Below are positions 15,730 through 23,622 of a stretch of 64,000 bases of DNA, piece after piece (within the stretch, counting starts at the first letter, position 1; each line of letters opens with the position of its first letter). Location of the stretch: positions 1 through 64,000 of the forward strand of contig NZ_JAGGKI010000022.1 in the NCBI RefSeq assembly GCF_017873605.1, read 5' to 3'. This DNA comes from Paenibacillus lactis. Its GTDB lineage: Bacteria > Bacillota > Bacilli > Paenibacillales > Paenibacillaceae. A program made the position numbers and the translations under genes. A model generated the notes under the pieces. That model saw only the letters and a list, made by a program, of their open reading frames with translations. It was not told where the DNA came from and did no database searches.

Positions 15730-17409
15730 CTACATCCGTTCCGGCGCCGATACGCCGACCAGGCGCAGCACGTTCGCGATAACCGTGCGCACGGCTCCCA
15801 GCAGCGCAAGGCGTGCCTGCGTCTGCTCCGCATCCTCGGTAATTACGCGCTGGGCTTTATAATAGCTGTGGAACAGCGAAGCCAGCTCGTATACATAACG
15901 GATGATCCGGTGCGGCGCGTAGTTTTCGGCAGCAACCGACACCTCTTGTGGAAGCTCGCCGATTTTGCGCAAAATGTCATATTCATGCTCCGCCGTGAGC
16001 ACGCCGAGGTTAACCTCGGAAAGCGGAAGGAGCGCAATCCCTTGCTCCTCCGCTTGGCGGAATACGCTGCAAATGCGGGCATGCGCATATTGAACGTAGA
16101 ACACCGGATTTTCATTGGAGGTGGAAACCGCCAGGTCCATGTCGAAATCGAGATGGGAGTCCATGCTCCGCATCGTGAAGAAGTAGCGGATCGCATCCAC
16201 GCCTACTTCATCCATCAGATCCTCCATCGTGACCGCTTTGCCGGTACGCTTGGACATCTTCACCTTCTCGCCGTTCTGGAACAGGCTGACCATCTGCGCG
16301 ATCAATACCGTCAGCTTTTCCGGATCGTTGCCCAGCGCCTCCATGGCCGCCTTCATGCGGGGAATATAGCCGTGGTGGTCAGCGCCCCAAATGTTGATGA
16401 TGCGGTCATAGCCGCGCTCGTATTTGTTGCGGTGGTAGGCGATGTCCGGCGTCAGATAGGTGTACGTCCCGTCATTTTTAACCAGGACCCGGTCCTTGTC
16501 ATCCCCGTAGTCCGTTGTGCGCAGCCAGACCGCTCCGTCTTTCTCATAAGCTTCGCCCTTGGCCTTCAGCTCCTCGAGCGACTTCTCCACCAGTCCGTCC
16601 TCGTACAGCGAGGTTTCGCTGAACCATTCGTCAAAATGCACGCGGAACCGATTCAAATCGCGCTTGATCTTGTCGAGCTCCTTCTCAAGCCCGAATTGAC
16701 GGAAAAATGCGGTCCGTTCGCCGGGATTCATCGCCAGAAGAGAATCGCCCTTCTCTGCGACAAGCTCTTTGGCAAAGCCCTTGATATCTTCGCCGTGGTA
16801 GCCGTCCTCCGGCATTTCAGCCTCTTGGCCAAGCTCCTGCAAATACCGCGCTTCCAGCGATTTGCACAAATTGACGACCTGGTTGCCTGCATCATTGATG
16901 TAGTACTCCCGCGTTACTTCATAACCCGCATAGTCCAGCACGTTGCACAGCGCGTCGCCGACTGCCGCTCCGCGGGCATGTCCAAGATGGAGGCTGCCCG
17001 TCGGGTTGGCGCTGACAAACTCCACTTGAACCTTCCGGCCTTGGCCGATATCGACGCGTCCGTAACGCTCCCCTTGCTCGTGAACCAGGGCAACGACCGG
17101 GTAAAGATAGCTTTTGTTCAAGGTAAAGTTAATAAAACCGGGCCCGGCAATCTCGGCCTTCTCAATCGAGGCTTTCGCCGTATCCAAATGCTCCAGGATC
17201 GCCTCGGCAATCTGGCGCGGGTTCTTCTTAGCGATCCGGGTCAGCTGCATCGCTGCGTTCGTAGCCAAGTCCCCATGCGATTTATCCTTAGGGACCTCCA
17301 GCGTAATTGCCGGAAGCTCCTCGCGGGATACCAGTCCGGCAGCGACGGCGGCATCGGCCACCGCTTCCGCGACCAGCCCGTTAATATGGTCTAGTGGATT
17401 CAATGTCAT
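15730..17409 (-). CDS. argS: Arginyl-tRNA synthetase
   Basis: A 559-residue class I aminoacyl-tRNA synthetase. It has the N-terminal Add1-type domain, the HIGH-type motif HLGHARGAAVGD (about residue 133), the KMSKS-type motif KMSKRTG, and a C-terminal DALR anticodon-binding domain. It charges tRNA-Arg. ATG with AGGAGGCTC upstream; its start overlaps the stop of the preceding gene by ATGA, indicating translational coupling. No T-box leader is visible. The neighbouring DUF1934 gene matches B. subtilis ywiB-argS. Confidence 0.97.
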   Translation of the reverse strand: MTLNPLDHINGLVAEAVADAAVAAGLVSREELPAITLEVPKDKSHGDLATNAAMQLTRIAKKNPRQIAEAILEHLDTAKASIEKAEIAGPGFINFTLNKSYLYPVVALVHEQGERYGRVDIGQGRKVQVEFVSANPTGSLHLGHARGAAVGDALCNVLDYAGYEVTREYYINDAGNQVVNLCKSLEARYLQELGQEAEMPEDGYHGEDIKGFAKELVAEKGDSLLAMNPGERTAFFRQFGLEKELDKIKRDLNRFRVHFDEWFSETSLYEDGLVEKSLEELKAKGEAYEKDGAVWLRTTDYGDDKDRVLVKNDGTYTYLTPDIAYHRNKYERGYDRIINIWGADHHGYIPRMKAAMEALGNDPEKLTVLIAQMVSLFQNGEKVKMSKRTGKAVTMEDLMDEVGVDAIRYFFTMRSMDSHLDFDMDLAVSTSNENPVFYVQYAHARICSVFRQAEEQGIALLPLSEVNLGVLTAEHEYDILRKIGELPQEVSVAAENYAPHRIIRYVYELASLFHSYYKAQRVITEDAEQTQARLALLGAVRTVIANVLRLVGVSAPERM

Positions 17410-17831
17410 GATTCATGAGCCTCCTGAATAGTCAAACTTATGGAAAAGTGCCCCGAAAACTCATCGAGCACGTATAGATCATACACCCATGCAGCGCGTC
17501 CGGACATACCTTCCACGGCAAGCTCCAGGCGCTGAGTGTGCGTAGACAGATTAAACGAGGTGAATGGAGAACGGTAAAATCCCGGCAGCCTCTGTCCTAA
17601 TCTGAACGTCTGTTCAGATTCCACTTCCCCATGGCGGATAAGCTTCAGCTCATCTTCGGTCAGCTTCAGCATCGCCCGGGTTTCTCCCTGATGCGGTCCC
17701 ATCTTCGGTTCGATATACCGGACATACAAGGCCTTCCCTTTGGAGATCACTTCAGCCGGTAGCTCCTGAACCGTATTCTCGCCTTCGTGAAGACTTTGAA
17801 GACGGATGGTCGCTTGTTTTCGGTCGTTCAT
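17406..17831 (-). CDS. DUF1934 (YwiB-like) protein
   Basis: A 141-residue protein predicted to be mostly beta strands, consistent with the small beta-barrel (lipocalin-like) fold of DUF1934. Examples sit directly upstream of argS in Bacillus and relatives (ywiB). Function is not established. It overlaps argS by four bases and shares its promoter. ATG with GAGGAG upstream. Confidence 0.85.
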   Translation of the reverse strand: MNDRKQATIRLQSLHEGENTVQELPAEVISKGKALYVRYIEPKMGPHQGETRAMLKLTEDELKLIRHGEVESEQTFRLGQRLPGFYRSPFTSFNLSTHTQRLELAVEGMSGRAAWVYDLYVLDEFSGHFSISLTIQEAHES

Positions 17832-17858
17832 GATACGCTCCTCTTTTTTCTACCTATT

Positions 17859-17887
17859 GTATTAATATATCCAGTATGGGCCGGCAA
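17859..17887 (-). promoter_or_regulatory. Promoter of the DUF1934-argS operon
   Basis: Minus strand TTGCCG (17887-17882), 17 bp, TAATAC (17864-17859), about 30 nt before the first gene. Confidence 0.5.
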
Positions 17888-18038
17888 TTCAAATGAGGAT
17901 GGTACAATACTTCAGAAATTATACTTCTTCATGCAGGGTTTGCGCCATACTTTGCGACAAAAAGCCTGCTTATTTTCCATGCCGCCCCTCACGGCATCAG
18001 GCTACCGGCCGACCTTCTGTTCTAAAAGCAGGGATAAG

Positions 18039-18069
18039 AAAAAGCTTGGTTCCCCAGGGAACCAAGCTT
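18039..18069 (-). terminator. Terminator of the nitrilase-GNAT operon
   Basis: Perfect stem AAGCTTGGTTCCC / GGGAACCAAGCTT followed by TTTCTT on the minus strand, 8 nt after the stop of the last gene. Confidence 0.85.
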
Positions 18070-18076
18070 CCATAAA

Positions 18077-18748
18077 TTACAGGGGCAGCAGCGCTACCTT
18101 CTCCCGCTGCTTGAGCTTTGCCACCATATCAAGCCATGCTTGCGGCTTTTCCGGCAGGACGGCGTAGTAGCGCGTCAGGAAATTCACGATCAGCTCGGCA
18201 GGCAGCTCCGACATGCTGTCATCGCTCGGCATGAAGCAGAAGTCCAGGCCGGTTACCGCCTCTCCGTCGTTGTTCCAGGACGGGTGAACATAGTCGATAT
18301 CGGTACGTTTGTAGCCAAGATGCGAGAGCACCTCGCGCCGTACAAACGGATCCATCGGCTTGATTCCGCCGAATTCGTAGTCGCTGACCCGATATGGATC
18401 ATAGATTTCGGCGAACATGCCCAGCAGTTCTTTCCCGTTGGCGGCCGCAAGGGCATGCAGGTCCTTCAAACGATGCTGCGCCAGGAACCGGCCGATGCCG
18501 TGTCCTTCCCGGCCGATGATCGTAAAGTCGGTCATCGCCACGTTCCAATCCTCGTAATACCGGTACTCGGTCGTCCCGACCACTTCTCCTTCATGCAGCG
18601 CTACAAACACGCGGATGCCGGGATCCTCAAGCGGCTCCTTCCACAGCTCGTATTCCAGCACCTCCTCAGGCGGGAACACCTCTTTCATCAGATTGTGCAT
18701 GCTGCGAAACAGCGGGTCCTCGATACTAGTAATCCGAATATATTCCAT
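18077..18748 (-). CDS. GNAT-family N-acetyltransferase
   Basis: A 223-residue protein with a GNAT core in its first 150 residues. The acetyl-CoA pyrophosphate-binding motif A appears as GREGHGIGRFL (about residues 79-89), followed by a helix. The C-terminal 70 residues are extra to the minimal fold. The acceptor is unknown. It is the last of three same-strand genes (nitrilase, GNAT, GNAT; gaps 37 and 74 nt) ending at a strong terminator. Confidence 0.78.
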   Translation of the reverse strand: MEYIRITSIEDPLFRSMHNLMKEVFPPEEVLEYELWKEPLEDPGIRVFVALHEGEVVGTTEYRYYEDWNVAMTDFTIIGREGHGIGRFLAQHRLKDLHALAAANGKELLGMFAEIYDPYRVSDYEFGGIKPMDPFVRREVLSHLGYKRTDIDYVHPSWNNDGEAVTGLDFCFMPSDDSMSELPAELIVNFLTRYYAVLPEKPQAWLDMVAKLKQREKVALLPL

Positions 18749-18822
18749 GACTGCAAAGCCCCCTTCATTAATGGTCGTAGATTATGACTCTTCATCCGTG
18801 CATAACATAGCTATGGAAGACT

Positions 18823-19512
18823 TCAATTAAGCCCGCCCCGTACAGCTTTAAACGGATTGCGCCATTCCATCAAAGCCCCGTAATTGCATGACTCCTCATC
18901 CTCCAGATAATCGGCCGCGACGCCGATCGGCGTGCGCCCGCAGCGAAGCAGGAACGTAATCACCGGGTCATGCAGCTTCCCCTGGACGACCGCCTCCAGA
19001 TAGGATTCGGCACTCATCCTGTCCGCATACTTGTGATAGCCCGGCATCCGGCCGCCGCCCAACAGGCGGTCCAGTCCGCGCTGCACGGTCACATGGTACA
19101 GCGACTGGATCAGCCATTTGCCCAGCCCCAGTTTACGAAACCGGGGTCTCACGCATATATCCGCGATATAAAGCGTATTGCCGTCCGGTTTATGGGTCCG
19201 GATATACCCGTTGTCCGTTGTATCCGCCCAGGAATGAGCCGGCTCCGAAGGATCGTAATCCACGATCAGCGAGGTAATCGATCCGGCCAGCACCCCGTCT
19301 GCCTCCACGCATAACGCGCCCTCGGGAAACCGGGTTACATGCTGGGTCAGCTGTTCCTTGTTCCACCACTGCTCGGATGGATACGGCGGCGGGAAGGTTT
19401 CGGATTGAATTACGATCAGCTCGTCGAAATCGTCCGCCGTATAGCCGCGAATGACAACCGGTACCGGCCGGTCGCCGTCAAATACGTAAAACCGCTGAAA
19501 ATAGCTGCTCAT
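18823..19512 (-). CDS. GNAT-family N-acetyltransferase
   Basis: A 229-residue acetyltransferase. Beta-4 and motif A read ADICVRPRFRKLGLGKWLIQSL (about residues 112-133), the acetyl-CoA-binding R/Q-x-x-G-x-G/A variant. It differs from the next gene in sequence, so the two GNATs are not a recent duplication. The upstream gene is a carbon-nitrogen hydrolase, suggesting linked steps (deacylation or deamidation plus acetylation) on a small metabolite; this is inference. ATG with AGGGGGC upstream. Confidence 0.82.
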   Translation of the reverse strand: MSSYFQRFYVFDGDRPVPVVIRGYTADDFDELIVIQSETFPPPYPSEQWWNKEQLTQHVTRFPEGALCVEADGVLAGSITSLIVDYDPSEPAHSWADTTDNGYIRTHKPDGNTLYIADICVRPRFRKLGLGKWLIQSLYHVTVQRGLDRLLGGGRMPGYHKYADRMSAESYLEAVVQGKLHDPVITFLLRCGRTPIGVAADYLEDEESCNYGALMEWRNPFKAVRGGLN

Positions 19513-19549
19513 GCCGCCCCCTGCCTTTCCGTGTTTTGTAGCGATCCGT

Positions 19550-20407
19550 TTACTCCCAATCCGGATAAAGATCCGTACGGCGGTCGCGCCACGTCGTAAC
19601 GGAACCTTTCTCCCGGACCTGATATAACAGGTCTAAATCCAGATCGGCCGTAATAATCATATCGTGGTTCAGCTCGCCTTCCGCCAGCAGTCCCTTCGGA
19701 GGAAACGGAATGTCATTCGGCGTAATAATGGCCGCCTGGCCGAAATTGGCCCGCATCAAATCGACCGTCGGCAGCGAGCCGACCGTTCCGGTCAATACGA
19801 CATAGACCTGATTCTCGATCGCACGGGCGTGGCTCGTATAACGGACGCGATGGAAGCCGTGCCGGTCATCCGTGCAGGACGGACAGAAAATGACGTCGGC
19901 GCCCTTGGCCTTCGCCATCCGCACAATTTCGGGGAATTCGATATCATAGCAGGTCAGCATGGCAATCGTGCCATACTCGGTCTCGAACACCTCGAGCCCC
20001 TCGCCTGCCCCCATATTCCATCCGGTAACCTCCGACGGGGTGATATGGATCTTGGCCTGCTCGGCCACGCGGCCGTCCGGGTAAAACAGATGCGCCACGT
20101 TATACAGCTTCCCTGCCCGGCGAATCACATGCGTGCCGCCGATTATATGCATGTCATATTGCTTCGCAAGCCGGATGAACAGCTCCAGATAGCGGTCCGT
20201 GAAATCCGGCAAATCATTGATCGATAATGCCTTGCCTTGGTCGTCTCCAATGGACATCAGCTGGGTTGTGAAGAACTCGGGAAACAGGACGAAATTAGCT
20301 TCAAACTCCTCGGCTGTCCGTATGTAATGCTCCGATTGCTGAGCGAAATCATCAAACGATTGGATCGTGTGCAGATGGTACTGCACGGCGGAAACGCGAA
20401 ACTTCAT
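19550..20407 (-). CDS. Carbon-nitrogen hydrolase (nitrilase superfamily)
   Basis: A 285-residue nitrilase-fold amidohydrolase with an intact catalytic triad: E44 (FPEFF), K119 (AKIHITPSE) and C153 (TCYDIEFPE). The set cleaves non-peptide C-N bonds such as amides. Lack of a signal peptide indicates a cytoplasmic enzyme. The ATG at 20407 has an ideal AAGGAGGAG site; the frame stays open upstream, but that part is rich in rare-looking sequence and has no ribosome site. First gene of the three-gene operon with the two GNATs. Substrate unknown. Confidence 0.88.
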   Translation of the reverse strand: MKFRVSAVQYHLHTIQSFDDFAQQSEHYIRTAEEFEANFVLFPEFFTTQLMSIGDDQGKALSINDLPDFTDRYLELFIRLAKQYDMHIIGGTHVIRRAGKLYNVAHLFYPDGRVAEQAKIHITPSEVTGWNMGAGEGLEVFETEYGTIAMLTCYDIEFPEIVRMAKAKGADVIFCPSCTDDRHGFHRVRYTSHARAIENQVYVVLTGTVGSLPTVDLMRANFGQAAIITPNDIPFPPKGLLAEGELNHDMIITADLDLDLLYQVREKGSVTTWRDRRTDLYPDWE

Positions 20408-20803
20408 GCTACTCCTCCTTAGGCCTGTGCTGGTTTCATTATATAAGATTATAGAGAACTTCGCTTGCGGAATCCATGATGATCTGATTGGGCGGAATGC
20501 CCGTATCAGGGCAAACCGGCGGAGACCAGAATGTGAAACAGGCTTTTGCGAAAGTAGAGCAGTAAAATTGGTGAAGGGCTCGGGAGCAGCCTTTGCGCGG
20601 CTTGTTAAATGGGCGGAATTAAGGATATGGGTATTTCCGCACCCCTGCTTCTCATACGTTGGCATCATTTTTGCACGGCCGCTCGGGAAGTTTCCTTATA
20701 TTGGTTCACACGAATCCGGGAATGTGTAAAAATATTGAAAAAAGAATCATCCGAACCCGCGCCGATTCTCGCGCAAAAGCTTGGTCATTCACGGGAGGGG
20801 AGC
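20408..20803. promoter_or_regulatory. Divergent intergenic region
   Basis: This 396-bp stretch separates the nitrilase operon (minus) from the PrsW-toxin gene (plus). On the minus strand two TATAAT boxes occur within 20432-20455, likely the nitrilase operon -10 region. On the plus side I cannot name a good promoter; TTGGTT at 20699-20704 has no matching -10. No RNA or small gene was recognised. Confidence 0.4.
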
Positions 20804-23077
20804 ATGGTAACGATGTCCATCACGATGGTCCGAACCCGCATTCGGGATGCGGTGGAGAGTGTATACGAAGCGGCGCGCGCCTGGCTCGCGAAGCACCCTT
20901 TGGTCGTAAAGGTTTACTACGCATTTTCCTGGCTTTCCTTGATCTTTCTCCTAATCAGCCTCATCTTTATTAGGGATTCCCGTCTCATGATGGTCCAGTA
21001 CCTCTGGTCATTCTACGTGCTGCTGCAGTTCTGGCTGCTCTGCCGGAGCAAAACGCTGCCGTGGAAGCATGTCAGTCTGTTGGTGCTGTCCGGGGTAATT
21101 CTGGTCGTGCCGCTTACGAATCTTACGATTCAGCTGCTGCACCTGATCTTTGGCGGCCGCACCTCGGATGCCTGGTCCATGGCGGTGGCCACCCCGATCG
21201 TGGAAGAAGCCCTGAAGCTGCTGCCGCTCGCGGCATTCCTGTTCTTCTCCCGCAGGGCGTCTGCGCTAAGCCTTAGCGATTACGTGCTCCTGGGCGCAGC
21301 CCCGGGCGTCGGCTTCCAACTTATCGAGGAGCTTTCCAGGCGCTGGGTCAATGACGGCTATCTTGCCCGGCAGTACGACTACAGCGTAACGTTGTTGGGC
21401 GGCAAAACGATCCATTGGGACCTGTTTACCCTATTTCCGGGATACTTCGAGGAAAGCATTGTTCCGTTAATGATGAGTGAAGGCCATCCCTTACATACCG
21501 CAGTGATTTCCCTTGGCGTCGGATTCGCCGTCCGTTTCCGCCATAAGCTGACTCCGTGGGTCTACCTGTTTCCGGTTATCCTGCTGCTCTGGGCCATTTT
21601 GAATCATGTGGCATGGAACGGGCAAAATCGGCTCCCGGACTGGATCATGACCGTCCATGAATGGACCGGGGAAGGCTACCGGGTCAAAGACGTGTTCCTG
21701 ATTATGCTGGCGGGCGGTTTGGTCATGGACTACGTCGACTTGAATAAAGTCAGGCAGCGCCTGCCTAGGTACGGTCAGGAATCCATTCTTAATCCGTTCT
21801 CCGAGTTGTTTCACACCATAACTGCGCTGTTCAGCAGCAGAAAAAGGTTCGGAAACCTCCTTGCCTTTTACAGAGCAAGGCGTGAGCTCGGCTTCTCCTT
21901 TCTATATGGGAATGAAGAGGCTAAGAGCCGGGAACTTGCCGTTCATGAGCATTTGCAAAAATACGGGGTGCTGCTCGGAGCCCTGGCCGTTCTTCTGCTT
22001 CTGGCAGGCGTCTTCTCGGGATTTCAGATGATGCAGACCCCGGATTCCGCCTGCTTCGCCTGCCTGTTCGATTCGCTTCAGAACTGGTGGGACCGCCTAA
22101 GCGGGTGGGAGCAGGCAGCCATCGTTCTCGGCGCCTTCGCCCTGGGCTTTATGTTCGTCGGGTTCTGGCCGGCTCTTGGGCTTGCCTTGACCGGACTTGA
22201 TATCGCATCGAGCGGGCACAGCATCGCCAGCTACATCCGCGATCCGAAGAAGCTGCTTTCCCCTCAGCATGTACTGGCAGGGCTCACGGCCTTCCTTCTC
22301 GACCGGATTCCGGTAGGAAGAGGGCTGAGATGGCTGTCTGACCGGCTTGGACCGAGGGCAAAGGGCTTGCTGGACGCCATTCAATCGAAGCTCGGCCTCA
22401 AACCAAAGCCGGACGGCGACACGCCGGGCATGCCTGACCGGCATGAAGAAACTCCGAACGGAAAGCCGGAGCCCGAGAACCGGCAGCCGGACGATAAGCC
22501 GGAAGACACTAAACCCGGCGAAAACAAGCCTAACGATAAACCGGAAGATAACAGACCTGACGAGAATAAGCCCGATGAAAATAAACCCGACGAAAATAAA
22601 TCCGGGGAAAATCATCCGCCGGAGAACAAGCCGGAGGAGTCCGGCTTGACCGAGCCTACTACGTCCGGCGGCGAGCCGCGAGGCAACTATGAAACGCCTG
22701 ATCCCAATGATCCTCGGCCGATCATGCGGCAAAATGAAACCGCCGACCTGCTGGCCTCGCAAGGATACGATGTTGAAATGCTGCCCGGCACGAAGGGCGG
22801 CAACGGACACGGCATTCTGCCCGAGTCCAACCCCGATTTCCTGATCAACGGCAAAGCCTTTGACTGTTATTCGCCTGATACGGGCAACGTCCGGAATATC
22901 TGGTCCACGGTTGTTGGCAAAACCGAGCGGCAGGCCGGCGGCATCGTTCTGAATCTGGACGACTACACGGGCTCGATGGATAAGCTGATGAAGCAGTTCG
23001 ATGATTGGCCGATCGAGGGCCTTGACGAGCTGTTCGTTGTTAAAGACGGGACCATCACGAGATGGTTTCCAAAATAG
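20804..23077 (+). CDS. PrsW-type membrane protease fused to a CdiA-type tRNase toxin
   Basis: A 757-residue chimera. Residues 35-315 are polytopic membrane with the PrsW glutamate-metalloprotease motifs: E134-E135-x-x-K138, F171-x3-E175, H228/H231 and H268 (ILNHVAWN). More hydrophobic segments occur at about 387-410 and 436-466. Residues 532-640 form a Pro/Asp/Glu/Asn/Lys linker with DENKP-type repeats. Residues 641-757 resemble the CdiA C-terminal tRNase domain: RQNETADLLASQGYDVE, then NPDFLINGKAFDCYSP (D678, D687), K706 and QAGGIVLNLDD. The likely model is a polymorphic toxin whose membrane part anchors, processes or releases the nuclease; this is inference. ATG 20804 has GGGAGG 5 nt upstream. 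The next gene is the probable immunity protein. Confidence 0.82.
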   Translation: MVTMSITMVRTRIRDAVESVYEAARAWLAKHPLVVKVYYAFSWLSLIFLLISLIFIRDSRLMMVQYLWSFYVLLQFWLLCRSKTLPWKHVSLLVLSGVILVVPLTNLTIQLLHLIFGGRTSDAWSMAVATPIVEEALKLLPLAAFLFFSRRASALSLSDYVLLGAAPGVGFQLIEELSRRWVNDGYLARQYDYSVTLLGGKTIHWDLFTLFPGYFEESIVPLMMSEGHPLHTAVISLGVGFAVRFRHKLTPWVYLFPVILLLWAILNHVAWNGQNRLPDWIMTVHEWTGEGYRVKDVFLIMLAGGLVMDYVDLNKVRQRLPRYGQESILNPFSELFHTITALFSSRKRFGNLLAFYRARRELGFSFLYGNEEAKSRELAVHEHLQKYGVLLGALAVLLLLAGVFSGFQMMQTPDSACFACLFDSLQNWWDRLSGWEQAAIVLGAFALGFMFVGFWPALGLALTGLDIASSGHSIASYIRDPKKLLSPQHVLAGLTAFLLDRIPVGRGLRWLSDRLGPRAKGLLDAIQSKLGLKPKPDGDTPGMPDRHEETPNGKPEPENRQPDDKPEDTKPGENKPNDKPEDNRPDENKPDENKPDENKSGENHPPENKPEESGLTEPTTSGGEPRGNYETPDPNDPRPIMRQNETADLLASQGYDVEMLPGTKGGNGHGILPESNPDFLINGKAFDCYSPDTGNVRNIWSTVVGKTERQAGGIVLNLDDYTGSMDKLMKQFDDWPIEGLDELFVVKDGTITRWFPK

Positions 23078-23093
23078 ATAGGAGTGGATCTCG

Positions 23094-23543
23094 GTGTTTT
23101 ACAATTTATATTTGGGAACAGGCTCATCGTTCGAGGAACTGAGCGCAACGCTTGTAACGCTGCATGCCGGTGAAGGGGACGTCATTCGAAATACGGCGGA
23201 GGAGCTTGTCATTTCATTCGACTGGGCAACCATGACGGCCAAAGAAGGCGGACAGGGACTGATATTCAAAAGCGAGGATTACGGCATGCCGCTCCGGTTC
23301 AGCCTGTGGTTCGACATCCTGCCGAATCAGCCGGACTGGGCGGAGAAGTTCATGGCGTTCACAGGGCGCCTGCTCAGCCGGATTGGAGGTGATTGCATTC
23401 TGGAGTCCAACGGGGACACCCCGATTCTGACAAGAACGGGGAGCCGCATCGTGGTCGACGATAAGAAGCTGAAGGGAACCGCCAAGTTTCCGTTTCACGC
23501 GCTGAAGCTCTCTTTTGTCGAGGGCGATTTGGAGAAGGTTTGA
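23094..23543 (+). CDS. Probable immunity protein for the tRNase toxin
   Basis: A 149-residue soluble protein of unrecognised family, starting at GTG with ATAGGAG 9 nt upstream and only 16 nt after the toxin stop codon. It has no signal peptide or membrane segment and is moderately acidic, with mixed alpha/beta character (FSLWFDILPNQPDW, RTGSRIVVDDKK). Position directly downstream of a toxin-domain gene is the standard arrangement in contact-dependent inhibition and polymorphic toxin systems, so immunity is the leading idea. That rests on context, not on any recognised motif. Confidence 0.6.
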   Translation: MFYNLYLGTGSSFEELSATLVTLHAGEGDVIRNTAEELVISFDWATMTAKEGGQGLIFKSEDYGMPLRFSLWFDILPNQPDWAEKFMAFTGRLLSRIGGDCILESNGDTPILTRTGSRIVVDDKKLKGTAKFPFHALKLSFVEGDLEKV

Positions 23544-23622
23544 AATTTTTTTCGAAAAACATTGAACCATTCGGGCTGGTAAAACGTACTAAGTGATACA
23601 TCAACCATAAGGAGGTTTATCA

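Noticed and set aside
15868..17394. 508-codon plus-strand ORF opposite argS
   Set aside because: Antisense shadow of argS with no ribosome site or recognisable domain.
20609..20803. 65-codon upstream extension of the PrsW-toxin gene
   Set aside because: No ribosome site upstream, unlikely composition, and a good GGGAGG site precedes the ATG at 20804.
22097..22810. 237-codon minus-strand ORF opposite the toxin linker
   Set aside because: Arises from the repetitive linker on the opposite strand; Phe/Ile/Val repeats mirror the DENKP codons.
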